Source: Raineya sp.
Lineage (GTDB): Bacteria > Bacteroidota > Bacteroidia > Cytophagales > Thermonemataceae
Assembly (NCBI GenBank): GCA_025454915.1
Contig: JALONN010000011.1
Location: 304,717-368,716, forward strand
Direction of reading: 5' to 3'
DNA length: 64,000 nucleotides
Shown: in pieces, positions 9,234-18,415 of the stretch
Layout of the letters: each line of letters starts with the position of its first letter
Position numbering within the stretch: the stretch's first letter is position 1
Program-made: the position numbers and the translations under genes
The notes under the pieces: generated by a model
Database searches by the model: none
What the model saw: only the letters and a program-made list of their open reading frames with translations
What the model was told of the DNA's origin: nothing

Positions 9234-10568
9234 TTAAACTATTCCAGGTGTAATTTCGTGTTTGATATGTTTTCGATAATGCAAATTTGTTCCCCATACA
9301 AAAAGTCGCATAAAAGCACTCAGTTTAGCTTCATTTCCAGCAAGACGTTTGTAAATATTAGGCAGACTATAAAGCTGTTTATAAAGTTTCCAATAGCCAT
9401 GTTGTAACTCCTGAGTTGTCATTTGCTTGGGTCTGAAAACAGCATCTCCACCATTGTATTTAGAAAAATCTCTATCACAAATTCTTCCTTCAGCTTCCAT
9501 TTCTCTGTAAAAAGGCGTACCAGGCACAGGCGTAATAATGTAGAGACGAGGCAAAGCAATTCTGTTATTCATTAGAAAATTAAAAGTATCTTCAAATACA
9601 TTCTTATCATCTCCGTCAATCCCTACAATCATTTCAGTACTGATCTCAATGCCATGTTTTTTGATATTGGAAAAGGCTTTTGCATAACTTTCAGGGTTAT
9701 TCCACTCTTTGTCTATCGACTTCAAGCTTGCTTTATTGACGCTTTCCACACCAAAAGACAGTATTCTACAACCACTTTTATAAGCCAAAGCAAGCATATC
9801 TTCATTCAAACCAATTTGTAGGGAGCATTGACTTGCCCAGATAATATCTTCAGGAATCAGAGCTTCCCAAAGGTCTTTACAAAACTTAAAATCTACACCA
9901 ATATTATCATCTACAAAAGTAATATATCGAGTTCGATGTTTCTTGGCAGCTCTTACATCACGAATGATTTGCTCAATACTTCTCTTTCTATAACTTTGCT
10001 GAAAAAACTCTGAAATAGAACAAAATGTACAAGTAAAAGGACAGCCTCGTGTAGCTTGCACAGGTCTCCAAAAACCATAATTTCGTTTGTTGAGCAAATG
10101 ATAAGCAGGTGTTTTAAACTTCGTAATATCAGGAGGTTGAGTCATTTGATATTTTTGTTTCATTTCTCCTTTTAGGAAATCAGCAAGAACCGTTCCCCAA
10201 ATATCCTCAGCTTCACCCGTTACGAGTGTATGAGCATGTTCAAGTGTCCATTCCTGATGACACAAAGAGGCAGCAATGCCACCCATCACTACTTTACTAC
10301 CTTTATTTTTAAAATAATCTGCCAATTGCCAGCCTCTTACCAATCCACTTCCACCCATTCCACCAATCCCTACCAAATCCCAATGTTCGTGATAAGGAAT
10401 TTTTTCGGAGCTTTCAGAAATAACCTTTACTTCAAAATGGTCTGGTGTATATGCTCCAAGTTGTAGCATAGTCAGACCTGGTAGATATGTTTTACTTTGA
10501 GTAATGGGTTTGCCATTTCTATACAAACCTGTTGGATTAATGAGTAAAATTTTTGGCTTTTTTTGCAT
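9234..10568 (-). CDS. Cobalamin-binding-domain radical SAM enzyme (operon copy 2, DUF4070-like C-terminus)
   Basis: With the ATG at 10568 the protein has 444 residues (an in-frame TTG lies three codons upstream). The N-terminal domain is B12-binding-like (KILLINPTGLY, GIGGMGGSG, VVMGGIAASL). The radical SAM motif CX3CX2C is at Cys176, Cys180, Cys183 (TRGCPFTCTFCSI), followed by ITFVDDNIGVD and a GVESV strand. The region after EMIVGIDGDD, with YIITPVPGTPFYREME, is the usual end of the barrel, and the tail looks like the DUF4070 type seen in B12-radical SAM methylases such as the hopanoid methylase HpnP and relatives. That resemblance is to the family only. It is the first gene of the leftward operon; a divergent GNAT gene starts 76 bases away. 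Confidence 0.88.
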   Translation of the reverse strand: MQKKPKILLINPTGLYRNGKPITQSKTYLPGLTMLQLGAYTPDHFEVKVISESSEKIPYHEHWDLVGIGGMGGSGLVRGWQLADYFKNKGSKVVMGGIAASLCHQEWTLEHAHTLVTGEAEDIWGTVLADFLKGEMKQKYQMTQPPDITKFKTPAYHLLNKRNYGFWRPVQATRGCPFTCTFCSISEFFQQSYRKRSIEQIIRDVRAAKKHRTRYITFVDDNIGVDFKFCKDLWEALIPEDIIWASQCSLQIGLNEDMLALAYKSGCRILSFGVESVNKASLKSIDKEWNNPESYAKAFSNIKKHGIEISTEMIVGIDGDDKNVFEDTFNFLMNNRIALPRLYIITPVPGTPFYREMEAEGRICDRDFSKYNGGDAVFRPKQMTTQELQHGYWKLYKQLYSLPNIYKRLAGNEAKLSAFMRLFVWGTNLHYRKHIKHEITPGIV

Positions 10569-10644
10569 ATATCTCAAAACCTATTCAAAATTTTTTATAA
10601 ACTTTAGGACAAAAAACGTTTATAACTCAATATATAAACAAAAT

Positions 10645-11745
10645 ATGATTTATCAAGTAAAGACAACCAAAGAAATAGAAATATTTTATCGTTTTAATGA
10701 AGAACATTACAAAAATCATCCTCAATATATTTTCCCCTTAAAGTTATCTTTAGAAGCTACTTTTGATATACAGAAAAACCCTTTCTGGAAAACAGTGCAT
10801 TTTGCATTTTTTCTGTATCAGAAAAATAGAAAAAATATAGGTCGGATTGCGGTCATGGTATCTAAAGAAAATCCACAAAAAGCTACATTCGGCTTTTTTG
10901 AATGCATAGAAGACCAACAAGTAGCACAAGCTTTGTTTGAGGCTGCTGAAAATTTTGCCAAAAACTATAACTGTCAATCTATTAGTGGTACTTACAATCC
11001 AAGTATCAATTATGAATTAGGAATTTTGGTAGATAGTTTTGAACGAGAGCCTTTTTTTATGATGAGTTATAATTATACTTATTACGACTCACTTATCAAG
11101 GCTTGTGGCTATGAAAAAGAACAGGATTTTTATTCATTTTTACTGCCTACACAAAAATTTAGTGAAAACGATAAATTTTTGAGAGTAAGAAAAAAGTTAA
11201 ATAGTCATCAGCATATTAGTCTAAGAAACCTCAACACCAATAAAATATTAGAAGAAACAAACATTATTTTCGATATTTATAATGATGCATTTTTGCATCA
11301 TTTTGGGTTTGTACCTTTTGAATATGACGAATTCAGATATATGTCTAAGGATATGCTGGAAATCTTGAACCCCAAGTTTCTGAAAATCGTTTTTGTTGAT
11401 AATCAGCCTGCAGGTTTTATTTTGGCATTACCCAATCTGAATAAAGCTATCAAAACACTCAAAAATGGAAGTTTATTTTCTTGGCAGATTTTTGAATTTC
11501 TATGGCTTAAAAATCAAATAAAAGAGGTACGAGTTATCAATGTAGCCATCAAACAAAAATATCAACATCTCGGCTTAGGAAGTCTCTTATATCATGCTAT
11601 TTATGAAGAAATGAAAGCTCATCATTATCATTTAGGGCAACTTTCCTGGGTTTCAGAAAGCAATCAACAGATGTTAAAAGCTCTTCATCAACTTGGAGCA
11701 ACTCAGGAAAGTACCTATAGAGTTTATCAGAAAAGGATTTTTTGA
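10645..11745 (+). CDS. GNAT-fold N-acyltransferase-like protein, divergent from the radical SAM/P450 operon
   Basis: A 366-residue protein. I chose the ATG at 10645 because the longer frame runs back into the divergent gene and has no family-like sequence there. The N-terminus (MIYQVKTTKEIEIFYRF) and the blocks GFFECIEDQQVAQALFEAAE, EREPFFMMSYNYTYY and NVAIKQKYQHLGLGSLLYH match a conserved Bacteroidetes GNAT-type family; the last block is the acyl-CoA pyrophosphate-binding loop (Q/RxxGxG-like, here YQHLGLGS). A WVSESNQQM segment near the end is also typical. GNAT-fold enzymes have been reported as bacterial ceramide synthases, but I cannot place this protein in that branch. It may share a control region with the operon and add an acyl group to the same product. 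Confidence 0.78.
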   Translation: MIYQVKTTKEIEIFYRFNEEHYKNHPQYIFPLKLSLEATFDIQKNPFWKTVHFAFFLYQKNRKNIGRIAVMVSKENPQKATFGFFECIEDQQVAQALFEAAENFAKNYNCQSISGTYNPSINYELGILVDSFEREPFFMMSYNYTYYDSLIKACGYEKEQDFYSFLLPTQKFSENDKFLRVRKKLNSHQHISLRNLNTNKILEETNIIFDIYNDAFLHHFGFVPFEYDEFRYMSKDMLEILNPKFLKIVFVDNQPAGFILALPNLNKAIKTLKNGSLFSWQIFEFLWLKNQIKEVRVINVAIKQKYQHLGLGSLLYHAIYEEMKAHHYHLGQLSWVSESNQQMLKALHQLGATQESTYRVYQKRIF

Positions 11746-11759
11746 GTAAATTACATCTG

Positions 11760-12608
11760 TTATTCAAAAACAACTATTTTTTCTCCATCATGATAAGCAA
11801 ATACTATTTTTGGATGTGAATACTGATGAAAAATATTACCTGAATGGTCAATGCCAATAGCACCAGCAAAACCATCAAAAGGTTTTAGTTCTTCAAAACT
11901 TCTTTCAAAAGCCTTTTCAATAGATAAGCCATCTGTAACTCTTGTCACTATTTTGGTTGCTACAGCTCCACTTACAATATCTTCGCCTACGCCTGTACAC
12001 GAAACTGCACAAAATTTATTAGCAAAATTACCTGCCACAGTTGCCGAATCAGAGATACGTCCGGGTATTTCAAAACCTTTGCCACCCGTTGAGGTAGCAA
12101 CAGCCAAATGACCTTGTTGGTCAAGAGCCACACAACCTACAGTACCTATGCCTTGACCAGCCTTTTTGGCTTCATATTCTGCTCTTCGTTGAGGTATTTC
12201 AGGATTATAATGCTGAAAACCATTTTGATGTGCAAAAGAAGTAGCTTCGGTTCCTCCCAAAACTCTATCATCATAAGCCATCAGATGCTTGGCAACCATA
12301 ATTGGATTCTGAATATGTTGAATATTAATTACTCCAGAAAATTTTTGAGTAATGCCATCCATCAGAGAAGCACTCATTCGGATTTCGCCATCACTTTGTA
12401 TCTGAGAGCCTGTTCCAGCATTAAATAGTATATCATTTTCTAAAAGAGAAACAGCATATACTACTGTTTGAAGTGCTGAGTGGTCTGCCAAATAACTGTT
12501 TGCTTTAATCAAAATCTCTTTGAGTGTGTTTTGTTTAGCTATTTTGGTATCTTCACTTTGTGAGGATTCACTAAAAAAACCTCCATGAATAATAATTTTT
12601 GGTTGCAT
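11760..12608 (-). CDS. iaaA: Isoaspartyl peptidase / L-asparaginase (Ntn hydrolase)
   Basis: A 282-residue plant-type asparaginase that matures by self-cleavage before Thr156 in GIGTVGCVALD, where Thr becomes the nucleophile. Other family marks are the N-terminal IIIHGG, the FNAGTGSQ motif and a VSCTGVGED block for substrate binding. The family removes beta-linked aspartyl residues, including beta-Asp-Arg dipeptides. It lies 15 bases downstream of cyanophycinase, so it very likely finishes cyanophycin breakdown to free Asp and Arg. Length is slightly short of the usual 310-320 residues. No signal peptide, so it is cytoplasmic. Confidence 0.93.
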   Translation of the reverse strand: MQPKIIIHGGFFSESSQSEDTKIAKQNTLKEILIKANSYLADHSALQTVVYAVSLLENDILFNAGTGSQIQSDGEIRMSASLMDGITQKFSGVINIQHIQNPIMVAKHLMAYDDRVLGGTEATSFAHQNGFQHYNPEIPQRRAEYEAKKAGQGIGTVGCVALDQQGHLAVATSTGGKGFEIPGRISDSATVAGNFANKFCAVSCTGVGEDIVSGAVATKIVTRVTDGLSIEKAFERSFEELKPFDGFAGAIGIDHSGNIFHQYSHPKIVFAYHDGEKIVVFE

Positions 12609-12623
12609 TTGGATAAGATTTGT

Positions 12624-13505
12624 CTATTCGTCATCTACAGGGGTATGAGCATAAATTTTCATCTTTTTACTATCAAGATAATAAAAATCATGCATACTCA
12701 TCACATGAACTATAAGGTGTTCGATGGAAATTGGTTGCCCCAAAGATACTTGTGTAATATTAGAGTCTTTAATTTCTCTGCCATCTACCAAAATTACCAG
12801 CCCTGAGCCAATAGCTTCCATAGAGTTATTATCTCTAATCAGTAACCCTGTATCTTCACCTAAACCAATACCAAGTGTTTTTGGATTGCTGGCAACAGTT
12901 TGAAACAACCTGCCAATACGTCCACGCTGTACAAAATGTGTATCAATGACAACATCATCAATAAGTCCAAGTCCACTTGTTATTTTTATTTCGCCTTTCA
13001 GGAGAGCTTCACTACTACTACCTTGATAAATCATGTTGTTGGAGGCAGCAGCAGCTCCAGCAGAAGTTCCAGCAAAAACAAAGTGTTCATGTTGATATTT
13101 ATGAAGAAGCAGCTCATGGAAAGCTGTTCCTCCAAGAATTGTTGTTAGTCGGAGTTGATCGCCACCTGTAAACATTACAACATCTGCTTGTCTCAACTTA
13201 CTGACATATTTTTCGTCATTGGCTTGCTCACGCTTTTCTATATCTAAGATACCTACATTTTTAGCCCCTAAGTGTTCAAAGGCTCTTGAGTATTCTTTCC
13301 CGATAGTTTTTGGTACTTTGGAAGCAGTTGTTACAATTTCAATTCGTGAGTTTTCTTTATGAAGTGATTCATTTAATATTCTTCTAAGAATACCTTTTTC
13401 AAAGAAATTAAGATTTTTTTCTACATCAACATCAAAATTTTTTTCTGTAAAACTTCCTTTATCCACCGCCCCCCCAATGATAATGAGAATTCCTTTTGGT
13501 GTCAT
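12624..13505 (-). CDS. cphB: Cyanophycinase (S51 family peptidase)
   Basis: A 293-residue cytoplasmic serine exopeptidase that degrades cyanophycin to beta-Asp-Arg dipeptides. The nucleophile elbow is GTSAGAA with Ser148; TGGDQLRL near 113-120 and LGIGLGEDTGLLI near 230 are family motifs. It begins with the characteristic GILIIIGGAVDKG. The gene is divergent from the cyanophycin synthetase gene with 137 bases between their starts, and upstream of isoaspartyl peptidase by 15 bases. This arrangement gives one mobilising operon and one synthesis gene. Confidence 0.95.
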   Translation of the reverse strand: MTPKGILIIIGGAVDKGSFTEKNFDVDVEKNLNFFEKGILRRILNESLHKENSRIEIVTTASKVPKTIGKEYSRAFEHLGAKNVGILDIEKREQANDEKYVSKLRQADVVMFTGGDQLRLTTILGGTAFHELLLHKYQHEHFVFAGTSAGAAAASNNMIYQGSSSEALLKGEIKITSGLGLIDDVVIDTHFVQRGRIGRLFQTVASNPKTLGIGLGEDTGLLIRDNNSMEAIGSGLVILVDGREIKDSNITQVSLGQPISIEHLIVHVMSMHDFYYLDSKKMKIYAHTPVDDE

Positions 13506-13642
13506 AACAAAATTTTTTTCGCAATATCCTTAATTTTCAAATAAAAAATATAGTTTTTGACTATAAAATTTTGTTTATTTTGAATTAAATATTATTTTAT
13601 TGAAATTTTAAAGTTATATTTTTATTAAAATCTACTGCTAAT

Positions 13643-16261
13643 ATGAAAATCTTGAACATTCAAGCCTTACGAGGTCCAAATATTTGGAGTGTGAACCGTA
13701 AAAAACTTATTCAGATGCGTCTGGATTTGGAAGAAATGGAACAACGTCCCACAAATAAAATCAAAGGATTTGGCAAGAGATTAGAAAAGATGTTTCCAAC
13801 AATGTATGAGCACCGTTGCTCAGAGGGTGTACCAGGTGGATTTTTTATGCGTGTCAAATCAGGTACTTGGATGGGACATGTCATTGAACATATAGCATTA
13901 GAAATGCAAACTCTTGCGGGTATGGACACTGGATTCGGTAGAACACGTGAAACAAAAACGCCTGGAGTTTATAATGTGGTTTTTAGTTATGTAGAAGAGA
14001 AAGTAGGCTTATTTGTTGCTCAAGCTGCTGTGAAAGTTGCTCAGGCTCTTATTGATAATACGCCCTATGATTTGTATGCGGATATTCAGAAAATGAGAGA
14101 AATACGTGAGGAAGTACGATTAGGTCCGAGTACAGGTTCTATTGTCGATGAAGCTGTTTCCAGAGATATCCCTTGGATTCGTTTGGGAACTAACTCCCTT
14201 GTTCAGTTGGGCTATGGAATTAATCAGATGCGTTTTCAGGCAACAATTACTTGCAAAACAAGCAATATTGCCGTAGATATAGCTTGTGACAAAGAAGCAA
14301 CCAAAAATCTATTATATAATAATGCTATTCCTGTTGCCAAAGGAGATATTTGTGTTGATGAAGATGATTTACACAATACAATCAGTGTAATTGGTTATCC
14401 AATTGTTATCAAGCCTTTGGATGGTAATCATGGTAAAGGAGCTTCTATCAACATTACCAATTGGGAAGATGCTGTTGCAGGACTTGCTCATGCTAAAAAA
14501 TACTCACGTAGAGTTATTGTAGAGCGTTTTATTACGGGACATGATTTTCGTGTACTTGTTATAGATAATAAAGTGGTAGCTGCTGCTCAGCGTGTACCTG
14601 CACACATCAAAGGTGATGGTAAACATAGCATTCAGCAACTCATAGATAAAGAAAATACTGACCCCAGACGTGGCTATGGACATGAAAATGTACTTACTGA
14701 AATACGTGTGGATAGGGATACTGAAGACCTTTTAGCTAAAAAACAATATACACTTCAAACTGTTCCACCTAAAGGTGAAATAGTATATTTAAAATCTACG
14801 GCAAACCTTAGTACAGGAGGTACATCTATTGATGTAACAGATATGATGCACCCTGAAAATATATTTTTGGCAGAACGTATTGCTCGAATTATAGGTTTGG
14901 ATGTTTGTGGGATAGATATTATGGCAGAAAATCTTACCCAACCCCTCAAAGAAAATGGAGGTGTGATTTTAGAGGTAAATGCTGCTCCAGGCTTTAGGAT
15001 GCACCTCGCTCCATCAGAAGGTTTGCCACGCAATGTTGCTGCCCCTGTGATTGATATGCTTTATCCTCCAGGTAAAGCCTCTCGAATTCCAATTATTGCT
15101 GTTACTGGCACCAATGGTAAAACTACGACCACAAGACTTATTGCTCATATTGTTAAGAATATGGGATTTCGAGTAGGTTTTACAACTTCTGATGGTATTT
15201 ATATCCAAAACCATATGCTTGAGAAAGGTGATACAACAGGACCTTATAGCACCGAATTTATTCTTAAAGATCCTACTGTTGAGTTTGCTGTCTTGGAATG
15301 TGCCAGAGGAGGAATCCTGAGAGCAGGGCTAGGTTTTGGACAATGTGATATAGGTATCATTACCAATATCCAAGAAGATCATTTAGGGCAAAATGATATT
15401 GAAACCTTAGAGGATTTGGCTCGTGTAAAATCTGTTGTTGTAAAAAGTGTAAAACCTGATGGATGGGCTATCCTGAATGCTGAAGATGAGCAGTGTGTCC
15501 AGATTGCAGAGAGTTTAGATTGTAAAGTTGCTTTTTTTAGTCTTAGTGAGGACAATCCTGTTATCCAGAAACATTGTAAAAAAGGAGGTATTGTTGCCAT
15601 CTACGAAAATGGTTTTGTTACTATTAAAAAAGGTGACTGGAAAATGCGTGTAGAACGAGTATCGCATATCCCATTAACCATTGGTGGAAAAGCTAAATTT
15701 ATGATTGCCAATGTATTGGCAGCAACATTAGCAGGATATTTGCATGGTTTCAAAACAGAAGATATTCGACTGTCGCTGGAAACATTCATTCCTTCAGCAG
15801 CACAAACGCCAGGACGTATGAACATCTTCAATTTCAAGCATTTCAAGGTAATGATTGATTTTGCTCATAATCCTGCGGGTTATAAAGGTATCAAAGAGTT
15901 TTTAACGAGTGTGGATTCTCCTTACAAAATTGGTATCATTGCAGGTGTTGGAGACCGTAGAGATCAAGACATCATAGATTGTGCAACCATTGCAGCTCAG
16001 ATGTTTGACCACATTATTATCAGGCAGGAACGCCACCTTCGAGGACGAAAAGAAGAAGAAATTTTGGCTCTTATTCTCAAAGGTATCAAAGTTTCTAAAA
16101 GAAAAGTAACTTATGAGGTTATTCCAAAAGAAATAGAGGCAATTAAACATTCTATCAATATTGCCAAAGAAGGTACTTTTATTGTAGCTTTGAGTGATGT
16201 TGTTAATAATGCTATTGAGGTTGTACAAGAATATCTGGATAAAGAAACAGGTTTGAAATAG
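13643..16261 (+). CDS. cphA: Cyanophycin synthetase
   Basis: An 872-residue enzyme that builds the storage polymer multi-L-arginyl-poly-L-aspartate using ATP. Three domains appear in order: the N-terminal CphA domain (1-160, ALRGPNIWSVNRKKL), an ATP-grasp domain (about 210-475, with VIKPLDGNHGKG and ILEVNAAPGFRMH), and a Mur ligase-like domain with the P-loop GTNGKTTTT at 489-497, then NIQEDHLGQNDIET and the C-terminal DFAHNPAGYKG and GVGDRRDQD motifs. Length matches the cyanobacterial enzyme. Its stop is followed by a strong hairpin shared with a convergent gene. With cphB and iaaA it forms a full synthesis and breakdown cycle for nitrogen and carbon storage. Confidence 0.97.
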   Translation: MKILNIQALRGPNIWSVNRKKLIQMRLDLEEMEQRPTNKIKGFGKRLEKMFPTMYEHRCSEGVPGGFFMRVKSGTWMGHVIEHIALEMQTLAGMDTGFGRTRETKTPGVYNVVFSYVEEKVGLFVAQAAVKVAQALIDNTPYDLYADIQKMREIREEVRLGPSTGSIVDEAVSRDIPWIRLGTNSLVQLGYGINQMRFQATITCKTSNIAVDIACDKEATKNLLYNNAIPVAKGDICVDEDDLHNTISVIGYPIVIKPLDGNHGKGASINITNWEDAVAGLAHAKKYSRRVIVERFITGHDFRVLVIDNKVVAAAQRVPAHIKGDGKHSIQQLIDKENTDPRRGYGHENVLTEIRVDRDTEDLLAKKQYTLQTVPPKGEIVYLKSTANLSTGGTSIDVTDMMHPENIFLAERIARIIGLDVCGIDIMAENLTQPLKENGGVILEVNAAPGFRMHLAPSEGLPRNVAAPVIDMLYPPGKASRIPIIAVTGTNGKTTTTRLIAHIVKNMGFRVGFTTSDGIYIQNHMLEKGDTTGPYSTEFILKDPTVEFAVLECARGGILRAGLGFGQCDIGIITNIQEDHLGQNDIETLEDLARVKSVVVKSVKPDGWAILNAEDEQCVQIAESLDCKVAFFSLSEDNPVIQKHCKKGGIVAIYENGFVTIKKGDWKMRVERVSHIPLTIGGKAKFMIANVLAATLAGYLHGFKTEDIRLSLETFIPSAAQTPGRMNIFNFKHFKVMIDFAHNPAGYKGIKEFLTSVDSPYKIGIIAGVGDRRDQDIIDCATIAAQMFDHIIIRQERHLRGRKEEEILALILKGIKVSKRKVTYEVIPKEIEAIKHSINIAKEGTFIVALSDVVNNAIEVVQEYLDKETGLK

Positions 16262-16280
16262 CCATTTATGATATTAATAA

Positions 16281-16314
16281 AAAAGGGATGAATAATTGTT
16301 CATCCCTTTTTATT
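16281..16314. terminator. Bidirectional terminator between cphA and the FHA-protease gene
   Basis: A perfect 12-bp stem (AAAAGGGATGAA / TTCATCCCTTTT) with a 6-base loop TAATTG, T-rich on the right and A-rich on the left, so it can serve both convergent genes. It overlaps the stop codon of the leftward gene. Confidence 0.9.
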
Positions 16315-17620
16315 CCTTGGGGATATTGAGTTTTTGAATATTGATAGCTAAATTGAGATTTTGTGAAACTCCACCAATAGGTGTAATAACCATTGTAGAA
16401 ATGCCAACGACTTCACCCTGCATATTGAAAACTGGTCCACCACTATTACCCGAAGAAATAGGGGCATCCATTTGTAAATAATCATCTCCATCACTAACTT
16501 GTCCTATAACAGTATCATAATTTCTGATACCAGATATAATTCCCTTTGTAACAGAAAGTTCCAAGCCTTGTGGATTACCAATTACAAACACATCATGCCC
16601 TTTTCTGGGTATTTCAGTAGCAATGGGCAAGCCTTTTACATTTTTAGCATCTGTTTCAAAAATAACATAATCAAGTTTAGAGTCTTGTTTGAGTATTTTA
16701 GTTACTTTATGTGTTTTTCCATTTTTGAGTTTGATACTCCAAGAATTGCCAGAGTTAAACACATGATGATTGCTTACACCAATACCTGTATCAGTTACGA
16801 AAAAACCAGAACCATAGCCCTGAGCAGCTCCTCTTGCATAGGGGGTTACTAAAAAAACTGAGTTTTCGGCTTGCTCTATTAAATCAGATAATCCTTTGTT
16901 ATCTTTTTTTAGGCTGTCTTTTTGAAGTGTATCTTGCTTTTTTTGAGAGTTTTCAGGGATTTTATAATCATTAGAAAGCAAATAAAATGTAGCTAAAATA
17001 CCCAATCCCAAAATCACTAAACTTACGAAAATGATACCAAAAATAAGATTCTTTTGGGGTGCTTTTTCTGTGATTTGCTTAGTAGAAGAGGGTTGAGAAA
17101 CCAATGTGGATAAGACTTGATTTAAAGATAAAGTATAATCGCCTAAAGCAATAGAGTCTTTGTTAGTAATAAATGCAAAATTTATTTTTTTACTATTGAT
17201 AAATGTTCCATTAGATGATTGATTATCAATGATTTTTAGTAATCCGTTTTTGTAAATTTCCAAATAAGCATGATGACTGCTAACAGTAGTGTTTGAAATT
17301 ACAAAATCATTGTTGGAGGCTCTTCCCAAACTAATTTTTTTGAGAAGTTCACCTGTCTGAACATCATTATAGGCTTGTTTTTCGGTAAAATAGCTTTGCC
17401 AAGGAAGAATAGTATCTCCAATTTTTACAATATCATTTAGTTGTAGAATTGTGCTTGTAGCTTTTTTACCATTGACAAATGTTCCGTTAGTAGAACTTAA
17501 GTCTTCTAAAAAAAAATTTCCTTGCTCATCTTGAGTAATTTGGAGATGCTCTTTAGAAACATAGGGGTCTTGGATAATAATCTGATTGTGAGATGATTTC
17601 CCTATGGTAACAGTTTTCAT
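16310..17620 (-). CDS. FHA-FHA-transmembrane-trypsin-like protease
   Basis: A 436-residue protein with two FHA domains, a membrane span and a secreted protease domain. FHA1 is at about 1-75 (IGKSSHNQ, SKEHLQI, SSTNGTFVNGKK) and FHA2 at about 95-165 (LGRASNNDF, SSHHAYL, SSNGTFINSKK). FHA1 has Lys where the phosphothreonine-binding Arg is usual; FHA2 keeps Arg100. The membrane segment is at 191-215. The HtrA-like chymotrypsin fold spans 250-435 with His286 (SNHHVF), Asp317 (KLDYVIF) and Ser393 (SSGNSGGPV). No PDZ domain. Topology predicts FHA domains in the cytoplasm and the protease in the periplasm, so phosphoprotein binding inside could control proteolysis outside. It is the last gene of a leftward group. 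Confidence 0.9.
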   Translation of the reverse strand: MKTVTIGKSSHNQIIIQDPYVSKEHLQITQDEQGNFFLEDLSSTNGTFVNGKKATSTILQLNDIVKIGDTILPWQSYFTEKQAYNDVQTGELLKKISLGRASNNDFVISNTTVSSHHAYLEIYKNGLLKIIDNQSSNGTFINSKKINFAFITNKDSIALGDYTLSLNQVLSTLVSQPSSTKQITEKAPQKNLIFGIIFVSLVILGLGILATFYLLSNDYKIPENSQKKQDTLQKDSLKKDNKGLSDLIEQAENSVFLVTPYARGAAQGYGSGFFVTDTGIGVSNHHVFNSGNSWSIKLKNGKTHKVTKILKQDSKLDYVIFETDAKNVKGLPIATEIPRKGHDVFVIGNPQGLELSVTKGIISGIRNYDTVIGQVSDGDDYLQMDAPISSGNSGGPVFNMQGEVVGISTMVITPIGGVSQNLNLAINIQKLNIPKE

Positions 17621-17628
17621 GGTGAGTA

Positions 17629-18402
17629 TTAATTGATAAGTTGGGCGTGTTGTTCTTGTGATTTTTCTAAATCTTGCCTGATTAGATTTTCACAGTGTTT
17701 GAGTAATATTTCAGAATTATTGAAATCTTTTTGTTCCAAAGCATCGAAAATTTTGATTCTCATTTTAGAAAAAGGAACAACAGGGATGCTTTTAACAGTC
17801 CAAAAGTTTTCAATAGAGATGGGTACTATCAAAGCTTCTGGCATAGCTTCGCAAAGTTTAACAAACCCAGCTGTTTTAAAAGGGCGTACAGCATTACTAC
17901 TCTTGTTTCGGGTGCCTTCTGGGTAAATATAGGCAGACCACTTTTTTTCTTTAATTCTTTGAGCAAATTTTTCGATAGCCCCAAGAGCTTCTTCTCTCTT
18001 TTTCCTATCAATGATGCCATGCCCTCCATAACGAATATTCCATGAAACACTAGGAATCCAATAGGATAACTCTTTTTTGGCAACATATTTGAGATGGTGA
18101 GGTGTCTTGCTGAATAAATACCCTAAACAGGCAATTTCGTATTCACTTTGGTGATTACTTACTATAATTAAAGGGCGTTCTTTGGGGTAAGAGCCTATGT
18201 ACTCCAAGCCTTCAATTTTTGTAGTGTTTCCAATAAGCCAAGAACTTCTCCAAACTGCACCCATCATACCATGACTGATAACCATATAAGCTTCGTAGCC
18301 AAATAATGAAAAAAGTACATGAAAAGGGTGTAAACCAATGATAATAATGGCAAAAGACAGTATCAAAACGAATGTAAGTAGCCAAGCAATTACTTTTTTC
18401 AT
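17629..18402 (-). CDS. plsC: 1-acyl-sn-glycerol-3-phosphate acyltransferase (PlsC family)
   Basis: The ATG at 18402 gives 257 residues; a GTG eight codons upstream overlaps the preceding gene and is less likely. An N-terminal membrane segment (about 3-33) is followed by the acyltransferase domain. The catalytic motif NHQSEYE has His84 and, five residues later, Glu89 in place of the usual Asp (HX4E, a variant known in other bacterial members). The second block is YPEGTRNKSS, followed by PFKTAGFVKLC. The enzyme makes phosphatidic acid at the cytoplasmic face of the inner membrane. It lies between the GAF sensor and the FHA-protease, 8 bases from the latter, which suggests co-transcription. Confidence 0.9.
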   Translation of the reverse strand: MKKVIAWLLTFVLILSFAIIIIGLHPFHVLFSLFGYEAYMVISHGMMGAVWRSSWLIGNTTKIEGLEYIGSYPKERPLIIVSNHQSEYEIACLGYLFSKTPHHLKYVAKKELSYWIPSVSWNIRYGGHGIIDRKKREEALGAIEKFAQRIKEKKWSAYIYPEGTRNKSSNAVRPFKTAGFVKLCEAMPEALIVPISIENFWTVKSIPVVPFSKMRIKIFDALEQKDFNNSEILLKHCENLIRQDLEKSQEQHAQLIN

Positions 18403-18415
18403 AATTCTTTCAGAT

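Noticed and set aside
9234..10568. Possible hopanoid 2-methylase or BchE
   Set aside because: Shares the B12-radical SAM fold and a DUF4070-like tail, but there are no hopanoid or bacteriochlorophyll genes nearby; family-level call kept.
11760..16261. Horizontal transfer of the cyanophycin genes from cyanobacteria
   Set aside because: Codon and base use look like the neighbours and there are no mobile elements; only a phylogeny could decide.
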